Positions 46,766 to 59,200 of a stretch of DNA of 64,000 nt are shown here, in pieces (positions within the stretch are counted from its first letter, which is position 1; every line of letters begins with the position of its first letter). The notes beneath the pieces were generated by a model. The model was not told the origin of the DNA and did not search any database. It was given only the letters and a program-made list of their open reading frames with translations. Where the stretch lies: contig NC_134024.1 in NCBI RefSeq assembly GCF_040712315.1, positions 31,239,158-31,303,157 of the forward strand, in the 5' to 3' direction. The position numbers and the translations under genes were made by a program. The DNA is from Castanea sativa (lineage: Eukaryota; Streptophyta; Magnoliopsida; Fagales; Fagaceae).

Positions 46766-47847
46766 GGTAAAGTTGTAATTTACAATTTTTTTGTGTTAAC
46801 TTTAATTCTGTGCCAAATTTGATTGTAATTTTGCTCAATCTTTTGTACCTTGTATTTTATGTGGGATTTATTTGTAAGAGTTGTGTGTGAGAGAGAGTGT
46901 GTGAAGACTCAAGGCATCTATTGAAGATAAAAGGAGTTTTTGCGGGTAGCTCACGACTAGTCATCCTGCGAAGTAATGCATGTGCCCAGCACATGATTGG
47001 AATGCGAAGAGTCATGACAGATGGTGACAGCTAGTTTTCGTGAGTGTCTCGCGGGTAAGGCCTTCCCGCAAGATACCCACGAAACAATCTGTTTTGCTAT
47101 TTTTTCCTATCTGCTCCACTACATCCTCATACAAACTATATATACTATCATTATCCACATATTGAGTAGAGAGCTTTTCAGAGAGAAACCTTAACCTCAA
47201 ATCCTTGAGAGTGTGAGATTGTTATACCCACAATTCTCTACACCATCCTTTGTAGTTTTCCTCTACTCCTACCTTTCCATTTCCAAATCCTTGAGAGGTT
47301 GATAGTCCAAACACTTACCACACCGATACTGAGCGTCCAGTGAGGTCAGTGAGGTTTTGGTGCTGCTAGGAAGTATTGGAAGAAGCCAAGCTTTGGCGGA
47401 TGCAATCGGGCACATTGCAGAATCCGGAAAGTTAGACAAGACACGGTTCTGAGAAGCCTTATTGGAGTAGGAGCTTGGAGGGCTTAAGTGTACTGGGTAG
47501 ACTAGGCTTGGAGGGTCTTTTGCTATTCGTGTAGCCCAACTTATTGTCTAGTGGATCAATTTACTGCTTGGAGGGAGGTGGAGAGGTGTTTTGTCGAGTT
47601 CTTTGGTTTCCTCTTCAATAACACATCGGCATGTTATCTTATGTTTGCATCTCTCTTCCCTACTCTTTTAGCTTTCATTTTACTGTTGTGATTTGTTGAA
47701 TATGGCTGAGAGTAATTGTTTTGTTTGTTTGCTCGTATTTACTCTATTCTGCATTTAGTTTAAGTTAGAGTAAAATCAACTAAGCCGTAATTTTTTAATT
47801 TGGGGGCTAAACAACTCTTGTGTTTTTAATATAAATCTGAACTTTCA
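46766..47847 (+). repeat. 5' LTR of the copia-type element
   Basis: 1082 bp, ends CTGAACTTTCA; aligns along its length with 53667-54744. CTATATATACTATCATT near 47138 is a likely TATA region. Confidence 0.92.
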
Positions 47848-47849
47848 AT

Positions 47850-47860
47850 TGGTATCAGAG
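47850..47860 (+). other. primer-binding site (initiator Met tRNA type)
   Basis: TGGTATCAGAG two bases after the 5' LTR, the standard plant copia PBS. Confidence 0.9.
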
Positions 47861-47915
47861 TAGGTGCACTTGTTGTGGTTTCATTGCCTAAGTGCGATCC
47901 AAGACCCCTTTTGTG

Positions 47916-49827
47916 ATGGATCGATCACAATCTCTCAATGCTTCACCATACTTTGATGGGGAGCAACTATGCTTTTTGGAAAGTCTGTATGAGGGCATTC
48001 CTTTGTGCTATAGATGAGTCCGTATGGGATTCCGTTGAGAATGGGTATGTTAGACCCACGACAGCCAAGTCCGAATGGGACAAGGCAGCTCTTGCTTTGG
48101 CAAATGCAAATAGCAAAATAATTAATGCTATCTTTTGTGGTGTGTCTACTGATAAATTTCACAGGATATCGCATGTGAAGACTGCAAAGAAGCTTGGATG
48201 ATTTTTGAGACTACCTATGAAGGTACCAAGAAAGCCAAGGACACAAAACTCCAAATGCTTACCACTCGATTTGAAGAGCTCAAGATGAGTGACAATAAGT
48301 CATTTGATTCATTTTATGGGAAGCTCAATGAAATTGTAATTGCCAAGTTCAATCTCGGTGAAAAGATTGAGGATGCTAAGGTGGTGAGAAAGATCTTAAG
48401 GTCCTTACCGGAGAGCTACTGTGCGAAGGTCACTGCTATAGAAGAAAGCAAAGATTTGGATGAGATTAAGATTCAAGAGCTAATTGGATCTCTCCAAACA
48501 TATCAGCTTGGACTGCCCTCTCACAAGCCAAGCAAATTACTTGCACTCAAAACCATCAATGAGAGAATTGATGACTCTTCCGAAGAAGATGATGTGGAGA
48601 AAGAAGTAGCATTCCTTGCAAAAAACTTCCGGAAATTTCTGAAGATGAAAAACAGTGGGAAGTCTTTCAGCAAAGGAAATTTTTCATCATCCAAAGGTGG
48701 TAGGAAGGAGTTTAAGAAGAAAGATGGGAAGGACTCCCAACCCCCCCCCCCCCCAAGGAGTTGTGTGCTTTGAATGCAACGACCATGGACACATCAAGAA
48801 AGAATGTCCCAACTACTTGAGAGGGCAGGGTAAGGTGTTTGTCATTACTCTTAGCGACTCCGAAAGCTCAAATTCAGAGACGGAAGAAGAGTGCGACAAT
48901 GATGGGAACATGGCCTTTAGGGCAATTACCTCCGTTGAATCTAAGGATGATTTGAGCAATTTGGTAAATGAACTTGGTGAGCATTCCGAGGGTGAGGAAG
49001 TTAAAGAATCGGAAGATGAAGATGTATGCCAAAATGAAGGTGAGAGCAATCTTCAAGAAGCATATGATTCTTTGCTAGAAGATTGTGGAAAATATGCCAA
49101 GGTTGCGAACCATGCTGTGAGAAAGATGAAGAAGATTGAAGAAGAGCATAGGTGTACTCTTGTGCAACTTAAAGAGGCAAAATGTGAAGTAAAAGGACTC
49201 AAGGGAGAGCTGGTTGAAGCTTACTCTAAGATCAAGTTTCTTGAGCTTGAAATAATCCAAGCTAATGTCAAGGTTGAGCGTATCTCCATCAAGAAACTTG
49301 ACAGCGTGTTGTCCTCACAAAAATCTTCACATGACAAGACCAATTTGGGTTATGTCGGAGAAGGAAGCTCCAGCAGCGAACCTAAGAAGAAAGTGAGGTT
49401 CATATCAGCTAAGAGTATTGAGAAACTTACAGAAGTGACGCCTGAGATTGAGACCCTTGTTGCTTGGAAGAGAACCACTAGTGTAAAACCAAAAGATAAA
49501 GGGAAGTCATTACCCAAAAATCAGAGGGGGCCTCAAGTAAAACATGTGTGTCATCATTGTGGCATTCAAGGGCACATAAGACCTACCTGTTTCAAGCTTT
49601 ATGCACTCAAGAAGGCTGAATTGATGCGTGGTCAAGAAAGTTTAACAAAAAGGCCCAAGGGAGCACAACCTAAGGGAGAAAATGAAGGACATCTCATTGG
49701 AGATGTCATGGAAATGCTAAAGAACATCTCTTTATGCATTGCTTGCTTCACTCCGAGGTTGGAAAACTATGTTGGTCGTACCCCTCCACTAAGGCTCTCA
49801 CCCAAAACACTCGAAAAGTGTGGGTGA
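47916..49827 (+). pseudogene. Gag of the copia-type element, two CCHC knuckles
   Basis: Starts MDRSQSLNASPYFDG at 47916; a frameshift near 47957 leads to SNYAFWKVCMRAFLCAIDES (DUF4219/UBN2-type Gag N-terminus). A further shift near 48195 leads to the Gag core (TTRFEELKMSDNKSFDSFY, VRKILRSLPESY). A run of 14 C (48741-48754) shifts frame again just before the first knuckle CFECNDHGHIKKEC. An acidic, coiled-coil-like region and a second knuckle CHHCGIQGHIRPTC (about 49549-49590) follow; the frame ends at 49827. Gag packages the element RNA. Three frame breaks make this copy inactive. Confidence 0.82.
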
Positions 49828-51361
49828 AGAAGGGTACTTATGCATGATTATTCCCTATGCCCATGCATTAATTTTTCCGATGTTTAGGGTCATAGGTTCA
49901 TGCATCATGTCATGCAAAATCTTCTTGTGTCATTACTTTCGATTCATAGCATGTTTCTTTTGCTAGCTGCATTTTATTTGTGTTTTTGTTGATCTTACTT
50001 TTGTTATTATGTTTTTGAGTGTGTTGAAAAATTCAAAAACTCATAAAAAATTGAAAAATCTTTAAAAGTTTGATCGTTTGTGTTGTGTATATCACATGTG
50101 AATTTAGCCTAGTACCTTCGTATAAATGGCGTAGTGCATCTACGAGCTTAGCTTGTTTTGTATGCACATCTATCTTTGTGGAAAAAATCTTGAAATCTAT
50201 GTGTGATTGTTGTAAATCAATCTTTAAGTTTGTCATGAATGATTAGTCAATAGTCTTGTTGGTCTTGATACATGCATAGGCTTGTGCTTATATCTTTTCC
50301 CACGCTTTTATGTTTTTGCTTAAAGAGCTCATCAAATGTCAAATCTCGAAAAGAGATATTTAGCTGCAAAAGCCGTCACACATACTAGTATTTGACTAGG
50401 AAAAAGGGAAAGCGACTTGTATTAAAATGTATGGTGCCTCAAAAAGCCAAAGACTTACTCACAAAGTTGAAATATAAAAAATTTCAGACCTCGATCTCAA
50501 AATGAGATGTTTTGTTCAAAATTGATCAATGTTATGATTTGTAAAGAAGCCAAATGAAAAGTTTCAAAGAAATGTAATCATTTTCTTGTGGGAGATCATA
50601 TATATTTATTTTTATAATTGAGATTGTCCACTTGACTTAGTACTAGTTGTGTATGACCTGATTGAATTGATCATTGAAGCTTCACTCTAAACTAAGGACT
50701 ATTCCACTTTTGATACTTACACACAAAACACAAGACTTTGTTCAATGAATGCTTATTTCATTTGTGTGATTATACGTGTTCAAATGTGATGTGTATGCTC
50801 AATTACTTGCCGATCAAACCTAAAAAGATTTTTGAGTATTTCATATGTTTTTGAAAGTGATTTTATACTTTCGTGCTTTAAGTTTTTGTTCAAAATGCAT
50901 TTTTGTGTTATTCTTCAAAAACTGGTTCAAAGGCATTTTTGCGACTAAGAGCTTTCCGCGAAAAGAGTTTAAGGGAAATCTAAAAATCTCATTTTCATAT
51001 AGAGAGTATCGCGACTGTCTCGTGGCTATTTAGCGCTTGCTTCCTGCGAAATGATTTTTAGGCAAAAACTGAAAAACACATATTTCAGAAAGAGACTTTC
51101 GTGACTATCTCACGACTGTTTCGCGACTAAAAGTTTTCCGCAAAAGTGTTTGTACTTCAGTGGTGTTTTTCGCAAGTAATTTCGTGACTGTCTAACCCGT
51201 GAAAAATGTGTGTTTTCAGTTTTATAGGGCTACTGAGACTTTTGTTTTAAAACATTCTTGAGTTCCCTCTTTTGCCTCACTCGAACCTTTCTCAACCCAT
51301 ACTTGTGTTTCACTTAAAACCCTCCAATTTCAAGTCCAAATTTCTGCAAATCTCTTCAAAG
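49828..51361 (+). other. pol-less internal region of the copia-type element
   Basis: No credible open frame. The part 50935-51200 repeats words like CGCGACTGTCTCG and TTTCCGCGAAAAG on a 60-100 base scale. It ends with a C-rich leader-like stretch (51260-51360) before a splice donor. Confidence 0.5.
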
Positions 51362-52033
51362 GTATGTTTCTTAACATTCGTTTAAGCTTTACATTCTAGA
51401 TTATGTAGAATTTGTTTTAGGGTTCTTGAATTGGGGATTTTTGAAAAAGGGGTTGGGAATTATGATTTTGGGCAAATTTTTTTTCTTCAAAATTTTGATT
51501 GGGCTGAGTCCCATTTGGTTTGTGTGTATTTGTGTTGGCCCTTTGTGGCATTTTACTCTTGTATTTAGGCAAATTTCTTTGTATTCATGCATTGTCCATT
51601 CATGTAGTATAGTGTTGCATGCTAAGTGTTTGACAAAATGTTCAAGTGACATTTTTGTGTTGAATTGGACTCAAATGAGTTCCAATGTTTGGTTTTACCC
51701 TTGATTGAACATGCTTGACATGTTTTGATAATTGGGTGTGTGTTTTACACACTTTGCCTATTTTGTGCCTTAATGCCATGCCATGCATCACCTAGGCACA
51801 CACTAGGCACACTTCTTGCATCACCTCATGCACACACATACTCAGTTGATATATTCTTGCACTTTGTTAGTGTTTACATGGTTTAGATCTTAAGGCATGT
51901 AGTTTTAACACTGTTATGTTCTGTTTTAAGTATTTGTGCTTATTTTTTGGACTAACTTGACTCTAATCAAGTTTGTGTTTTTGTCTTTGTGCTTCTGCAT
52001 TTGTTTGTGTGTGCTCTGTGTCTATTTGTACAG
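51362..52033 (+). other. predicted leader intron before the 3' ORF
   Basis: CTTCAAAG|GTATGTTT at 51361/51362 and TTTGTACAG at 52033 bracket a T-rich 672-base stretch directly before the ATG at 52034. Sequence and position fit a 5' UTR intron. Confidence 0.55.
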
Positions 52034-52931
52034 ATGTCTCCCACCAAACACTTTGCCTCCAAGAAATCCTCAAAGCGTGCTTGTACTGACTCAACAAATT
52101 TTCGCTCCATTGAGGCAGACATGGCCTACAATGACTTTTACAAGAGGGGAAAAATCATCATGGAAAGAGTTGTAAGAATGGAGACTCTTGAAAACATTGC
52201 CATTCCTGAGATTTTCAAGGAGAGAACTTGGACAAAGCTGCTGAATCCAAGTGGAAACTTCTTGAGCCAATGATGAAACTTCTTGATGGTACACTAAACA
52301 AGAGGTCAATGAACACCATTCCTTTCGTTGCGAAAATGAGGACATTGGCTTATATAATGATCCACAATCTCTACTCGGTGATGAACTTGACAACACTATC
52401 TGCACCAAGAACTATCTTCTTACATGATCTCTTCACACATAAGGAGATCAACATATGTGGTCACATATACCACCTCCTGACCAAGAGCATCTCCAAAAGG
52501 AACTCAAGGACAACCATGCTGTTTCCTACTATCATCATGAGTCTCACTGCAAAGACAAAGTTGAAGGTTCTAAGCAGACTTATACGGTGACCTGAAGCCA
52601 AGCCCACATCACTGGATCAAAGACCGACACTTCTCAAATTCCAAGGGCTGCTGTTGAAGAAGAAGGTGGAGATACAGAGGATGAGATTGACAGATTTACT
52701 TCTGCTCCAGAGAGTTCTGCATAGCCATCTTCCCAAGCACAACCACGAGGATCCAATCATCTTGATCGCCTTCTTACAACGATAGAACATATATATGGCA
52801 TGCTTGAGTCTCATATGTGGCACATCGCGGATCAATTTGCTTACATTCAAGGCCAAATCACTGCATTATCATCTCAGATTGAGGATATGGCTGTAGCGCA
52901 AGGATCCGATTCGGAATTTAAGCAATTCTAA
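52034..52931 (+). pseudogene. extra 3' ORF of the copia-type element (not Gag or Pol)
   Basis: Starts MSPTKHFASKKSSKRACTDS; then FYKRGKIIMERVV, IPEIFKERTWTKLLNPSGN, stopped at 52273. Other frames carry on (TIPFVAKMRTLAYIM from about 52310, and a C-terminal coiled-coil-like IEHIYGMLESHMWHIADQF...LSSQIEDMA ending SDSEFKQF at 52931). The R-W-LLNPSGN and terminal heptad style is that of plant retrotransposon-associated proteins annotated as putative plant transposon protein, the same broad class as the antisense ORF at 11350. Its role is unknown. Frameshifts make it a relic. Confidence 0.6.
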
Positions 52932-53654
52932 CTCCTTTGGCCATTCTGGTCAAAAAGGGGGAGAAAGTTTTGAGGGGAAATTGCACATTTAGAGAGGGAG
53001 CATAGCGTAGCACATGCACTTCATAGACATATTGGTTAATTTTTGGTGGTTTAATTGTTTACTTTCTTTTGCCATAGTTTCTGGAATGTGTTTATTTACA
53101 ATGCTTTCTTTTAAAGCTTTAAGTACTTTGGTTAAATTTCAGTTTAATATTCAGTATTTTGTGTTTATCTCATTGCTTTGTAGCATTTTTTTTTGTACTT
53201 TTAGTCTATCTTAAGTACTACACTCTTGTGCCCTTGTTGGATCTTGTATCCTTAATGTAAATACTTTGGTATTTTGCATTGGTTGTGTGTTTTGGACATG
53301 CAATTGATTTTTGCTTTGCACTTAATTGCATTGTGTGTCCGGATGATTGTTTACTAGTTAAATAATCATTGTAGTCATTCCTTAATGACTGTTCTTGTAT
53401 GATCAAGTTATGTTTCATAGTTTATATCTAGATGTTTACCTTGATCGCATTATACTTGCTCCTATACGTATCTTGTATTCAACTTGTCATAAGCTTAATG
53501 AAAGTTTTGTTTGTGTGCAAGTATTTTAGGATACAGGTGTATGTGTGCAAGTACTTCACAGCTTCTAGATTAGGTGTGAGTGAGTTTTGCCATTATTTCC
53601 AAACTTACGTTTCAGTCTAGAGTCTGTTATAGGGTGTTTTGTCACAAAATAGCC

Positions 53655-53665
53655 AAAGGGGGAGA
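53655..53665 (+). other. polypurine tract of the copia-type element
   Basis: AAAGGGGGAGA directly before the 3' LTR; primes plus-strand DNA synthesis. Confidence 0.85.
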
Positions 53666-53666
53666 T

Positions 53667-54744
53667 TGTAAAGTTGTAATTTACAACTTTTTTGTGTTGA
53701 CTTTAATTCCGTGACAAATTTGATTGTAATTTTGCTCAATCTTTTATACCTTGTATTTTATGTGAGATTTATTTGTAAGGGTTGTGTGTGTGAAAGAGAG
53801 AGTGTATGAAGACTCAAGGCATCTATTGAAGATAAAAGGAGTTTTCGTGGGTAGCTTGCGACCAGCCATCCTGCGAAGTGATGCATGTGCCCAGCATATG
53901 ACTAGAATGTGAAGAGTCATGACAAATGGTAACAGCTGGTTTTCGCGAGTATCTCGCGGGTAAGGCCTTCCTGCGAGATACCCGCGAAACAGTCTGTTTT
54001 GCTATTTTGTCCTATCTGCTCCACTACATTCTCATATACACTATATATACCATCATTACCCACATATTGAGTAGAGAGCTTTTCAGAGAGAAAACCCTAG
54101 CCTCAAACCCTTGAGAGTGTGAGATTGTTATACCCACAATTCTCTACACCATCTATTGTGGTTTTCCTCTACTCTTACCTCACAATTTCCAAATCCTTGA
54201 GAGGTTGATAGCCCAAACACTTGCCACACCCATACTAAGTGTCCAGTGAGGTTTTGGTGCTACTGGGAAGCATTAGAAGAAGCCAAGTTTTGGCGGATGC
54301 AATCGGGCGCATTGCGGGATCTAGAAAGCTAGACAAAATACGGTTCCGAGAAGACTTGTTAGAGTAGGAGCTTGGAGGGCTTAGGTGCACTGGGTAGACT
54401 AGGCTTGGAGGGTCTCTTGCTATTCGTGTATCCCAACTTATTGTCTAGTGGATTGATTTGCTGCTTGGAGGGCGGCGGAGAGGTTTTTCGCTGAGTTCTT
54501 CGGTTTCCTCTTCGATAACACATTGGCGTGTTATATTGTGTTTGCATCTCTCTTCCCTACTCTTTTAGCTTTCATTTTACTGTTGTGATTTGTTGAATAT
54601 GGCTTAGAGTAGTTGTTTTGTTTGTTTGCTCGCATTTACTCTATTCCGCACTTAGTTTAAGTTAGAGTAAAATCAATAGAGCCGTAATTTATTAATTTGG
54701 GGTCTAAACAGCTCTTGTATTTTTAACACAAATCCGAACTTTCA
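53667..54744 (+). repeat. 3' LTR of the copia-type element
   Basis: 1078 bp, begins TGTAAAGTTG, ends CCGAACTTTCA, followed by TSD CTGCT. Confidence 0.92.
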
Positions 54745-54749
54745 CTGCT

Positions 54750-55693
54750 AAACCATGCTCTTGCTCTTGCCCTCGAAAATTCAAACTTAAGGCTCAAGAA
54801 TATATAGGATTTGAATACCACATGCAAATATGATCTGAACCCAGTAAAAAATCCAAAACTTTGAAGCATTTATGATCTTATTGTCATAATTTTATCTTTC
54901 TCCCATTCATAAATAGATATGATAGGGATGAGGAAGCACTCGTTGATGGACCACGGTAAGCTCTTGAGGTTGAGGGCACTTTGTTTGTAGCTTTATTCTG
55001 CTAGTGGATATATGCACCTAAGATGTGTCATGACTCATGTCTATTACACTTCTGGATTTCCCTCATCCCAAAATATACCTACCTAATAAGCGTATAAAAC
55101 AACATACACAAAATAAAAATCACCAAATTTTTTCACGATTTACCGGCATATAACATTTGAGATAATGCTCGACTAACCACACAACAACACACAAACACAT
55201 GAATGACTTGCAAAAAAAAGTCACCAATAATTTTTTCATATTTTACTCACTTAAGGTAACATTTGAGCACACCACAACACACAAACATATGAATGGTGTG
55301 AAAAGGTCACCAAAACTCTCGGTATCAAGAGACTTTTCCCATATAAACTAACTTTTTAATTAATACTCTTTTTAGAATGGATTTAGAAGTTCACTTAAGA
55401 GTCTGTGCCATTACAGTACTTAAAGTTTTAAAATTCTTTGAACAGAATTTGCCAAACGTGTGGAAATTTGCTAAAGAGCTCTAAGTAGGTCTTAAAACTG
55501 AAAATAAAAATTAAAACTTGGAGTTTTTAAGAAAAGGTAAAGCTTGGGTCTAGTGCTCTTGTGCACTAGGTCCGTTGAGATCTTGATAGATGACAAATAT
55601 TTAATGTGTCAACATTTTAACAAATCTAATGTTGATGTATATTGATTCCAAGCCGGTTTCTTTAGGAAAAACCTTTGTAATTCGTTGTTCATG
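54750..55693. other. AT-rich intergenic DNA
   Basis: No gene recognised. An imperfect local duplication of about 105 bases (55120-55320; shared AACATTTGAG, CACAACACACAAACA-ATGAATG) is present. Confidence 0.45.
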
Positions 55694-55702
55694 TTTTATA
55701 AA

Positions 55703-56008
55703 GACAAAAACACTTTTTTTATCCCTAGATTTTTGCCTTATTTTCAATTTGGTTCTTTAGTTTTCAAAACTGTTATTTTAGTCCTTATATTTTTAAACTT
55801 GGTATTATTTTGGTTTTTGTTGTCAACTCATTTATGAAAAACACTATGCAATCCATTAGCCAATTAGACGTTTCTTGTTAGTGAGATGACACTAGGGACT
55901 AAGAAGATAGCAAACTTAAAAATATAAGGACCAAAATAAAAGTTGTAAAAAGTTAAAGATCAAATTAAAAATATGGCCAAAATATAAAGACAAAAATGTG
56001 TTTTTTCC
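55703..56008. mobile_element. MULE-type MITE with perfect 9-bp TSD
   Basis: Inverted arms of about 95 bases (start GACAAAAACAC / GGAAAAAACAC) and TSD TTTTATAAA (55694-55702, 56009-56017). Arms share the TTTAGTCC/TTGGTCCTTATA theme of the Pack-MULE arms. 306 bp, non-coding. Confidence 0.85.
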
Positions 56009-56246
56009 TTTTATAAATCCAAAACTTTAAAATAATATTAAGATAATTTGTCACATCATTTTAAACGCTAAATATTTTTTCAATTAAAACTCCATATTGC
56101 AAAAACTCTAAAATTAATCTCAACTTCCTACAGCAATAATGATCGCATAAAGAAACTTCCTATAATAATGCAAAATAGAACCAATTAAATATTTCATTTT
56201 TTATATATATAGAAATGGGAAAGTCTTATTTAACTATATAAGGAGT

Positions 56247-59200
56247 TTATACATCCACAACCATATTTGACCTCAAGGGACATATTATACTAATCCCTAG
56301 GCTTGCCATATCCCTTACAAAATAGTGATACACAAAATTGGTACAGGTGTCATAGATTTTCAAAAGGTGTTGTTGGTGGTTTCCCCATTTCGCTAATGCG
56401 TCTGTGCATTCATTGGCTTCACGGTAGACATGGCGCACCTACACACCCATGCTCGCTCCATAAGACTCCTGCAATCACATAGTAAAGGAAACACATCAGG
56501 AGGGAAATTAGCAGTTGTAGTAGTTAACCAGGATAGCACCATCATAGAATCAATCTCTAGTTGGATAAATTTGAATCCCAAATCCCACACCAGCATGAGG
56601 CCTTGACGCACTGCTTCCAATTTGGCCATATTGTTGGTTGTAATATCCATACTTAAAGAAAATCCCAATATCCATAACCTTGAGCTATCTCTTAGCAAAC
56701 CCCTTGCCCTTGCCATACCTAGGTTGCCTAAAGAACTACCATCCGTGTTTAGCTTTTTAAATGGTTCAGTTGGTGCAATCCACTTGATAATTTGAGAGAT
56801 ACTATTCTTAACTGTTTTAACAGGGCAAGCTAAGTAAAAAAAATCTATAGCTGCTTGTACCATTTTGTCGACAAGTCTATGTTGGGATCTAGATTGGTTT
56901 TTAAACTCATTTCTAGCTAGCCATAAATGCCAACATAGGAATAGAAAGTATACGTTCCAAAGAATTTGTTGGTGCAAGATAATTCTATCAGAAGTAGCAT
57001 TGGTTTGAAGCTAGGATTGTAAGGGTGTTTGGAAAAATGATAGTGGCAGGATGCCCGAGGATTGATACAAGACCCCCTTAGCCTAAGGGCAATCTCTTAA
57101 TATAGGGCATCTATCATTCATGTTTGGGCAAGAGAATTTCAAATACTGCCTTTTAGGAACCCGATTAATCACGACTTTCCAAATGAAAATTTTTATTTTT
57201 TTGGGGCAGTGGAGCTTTTAGATCCAATTCCATAATGGTTTATTTATAGAGACATTGTTTTGTTGGTATAAATATTTCGAAACCGAACTAATCAAGCAAA
57301 TACCGTTATTGTGAGGCCACACAAAGGAATTAGGTATCCTAATAAGCTGCACCATAGGATTGCCTTTAATAAGTTGCTTGAGTTGCATTGGGAGGGGAAC
57401 TTGAAGGAGATCTAATGTCCAAGCATGATCATTTCACAAGGAGCTAACTAATCATTGTTCTTCATTTGGCATTAATGACCCTTCAATGCGACTACGTAGT
57501 GTGCCCCTAGGGATCCAATGATCCTCCCAAACCTGAATATTTTGGCCATCCCCTAAGATCCATTTCATACCTCACTGTAACCATTGTATTCCTTCATGCA
57601 AGGCTTTCCAAGTGTGAGACTCTCGAGGGTTTCTTACACTTTCAAAAAGGTTCGTATGGGGAAAATATTTGGCTTTTAAAACTTTGGCCCATAGCATATT
57701 TGGCTATTGTTGAAATCTCCAGGCCTAGTTCATAAGAATAGCCATATTCATATGGCAAACTGTTTTTATGCCCAGTCCCCCCTGCGTCCTTAGGAGTTGT
57801 TATAGTTTCCTAGCTAATAGTATGACAGCTTCTATGCTGGTTTGTGTCTCCCCATAAAAATTGGCAATTGAATTTATCTAATTTCCAGCTAACTTGTTGT
57901 GGGAGCAGAGTTGTTTTGCATGACATAGATAAGAATGGTAGCCGCCGAAGATTTGATCAATGTGACACGACTAGCCATAGATAGATATTTGGCTTGCCAA
58001 CCTTCAATTTTATTTTGGATCTTATCAACTAAATATTGATATGCGTTGGTTGTATAGCGTGTGGTAAAAATGGGGGTTCCTAAGTAGGTTCCGATTTGTG
58101 TCGTGGTTGGTATATCAAATATTCCTGCAATCAATTCTTTTGTTCTTCGGGGGGTATTAGGTGAGAACTAGATACGTGATTTGTGAGTACTAATAATTTG
58201 GCCTGAACACTGTCAAAATGTCTGTAAAATGTTTCTAAGGTTCTAGCATACCGTTAACTTGGCTTTGGTGAATAGAAATATATCATCTGCAAAGAATAAA
58301 TGTCATATTCTAATTTTTCCCCTGAACACGATGGGGTGGATCATATTGTCCCGAACTGCCTCTTCCAAAAGAATAGTGCATTCTAAGCTCAAAATAAAGG
58401 GATATGGGGATAATGGATCTCCCTGACGCACTCCCCTACTAGGGACCACTTTCGAGAGTGGAGATCCATTCCACCAAATATGATATTGTGTTAAGGAGAT
58501 CATGTTCATAATAAGTTTAATTAAAGTTGGTAGGACTTGAAAAAACTCAACTTGGATAAAAAACCATTCTAATTTATCATAAGCTTTATCTAGATCTAAT
58601 TTTAATACGGGCGGGGCACTTTTGAGATAAGTATGAGATTGGTGATACCCCAATCTTCTGAAATCGTCATATTTTCAAAAATATCTTGAATGATTTGAAT
58701 CACACTTGGGCCTATAATATGCCAATTTTATTGGAAAAAAATTGCATGATAGCCATCTGGCCCCGGGGCCTTCAATGGAGGAAGAGAGAAGATATTCCTA
58801 GATATCTCCTCAGGCTGGGGGATGCTAGAGAGCCATTGGTAGTATTCTAAGAAGGGACTATTTTGACTATTTCTGGCTTAAAAGGGCTTTTGACCTATTA
58901 TACGACGAGGTGGATGTAAACAACGTTTTAAACACTGGCATCGATGCTGTAACATTTTTAGGTGAAAGAATTTTGAATTAGCATCGCCATAATTTAACCA
59001 AAAGATTCTAGATTTAAGTTTCCAAAACAAGTATTCCTAGTGTAGGGTGTCATTGTACTCTTGGGTAAGTTGTTCTGACGAATATAAAAAAGCAGATGGT
59101 TTGGTAGTTAAAGCAACCTCGATACCTTGAAGCCTAGCTAAAAGACGGTTCTTTCTCTGAAACAAATTTCCAAAGTTGTTTTTATTCCAATCTATAATGC

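Larger units (their letters stand above)
46766..54744 (+). mobile_element. non-autonomous copia-type LTR retrotransposon
   Basis: LTRs 46766-47847 and 53667-54744, TSD CTGCT (46761-46765, 54745-54749), initiator-Met-type PBS (47850-47860) and a polypurine tract (53655-53665) define a complete 8-kb element. Gag is present but no protease, integrase, RT or RNase H can be read between 49830 and 52030. Instead a second, unrelated ORF with a leader intron occupies the 3' part. LTR first base is G where TG is expected, a single change. Long two-knuckle Gag and an extra 3' ORF suggest a SIRE/Maximus-type lineage; that is inference. Confidence 0.88.
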
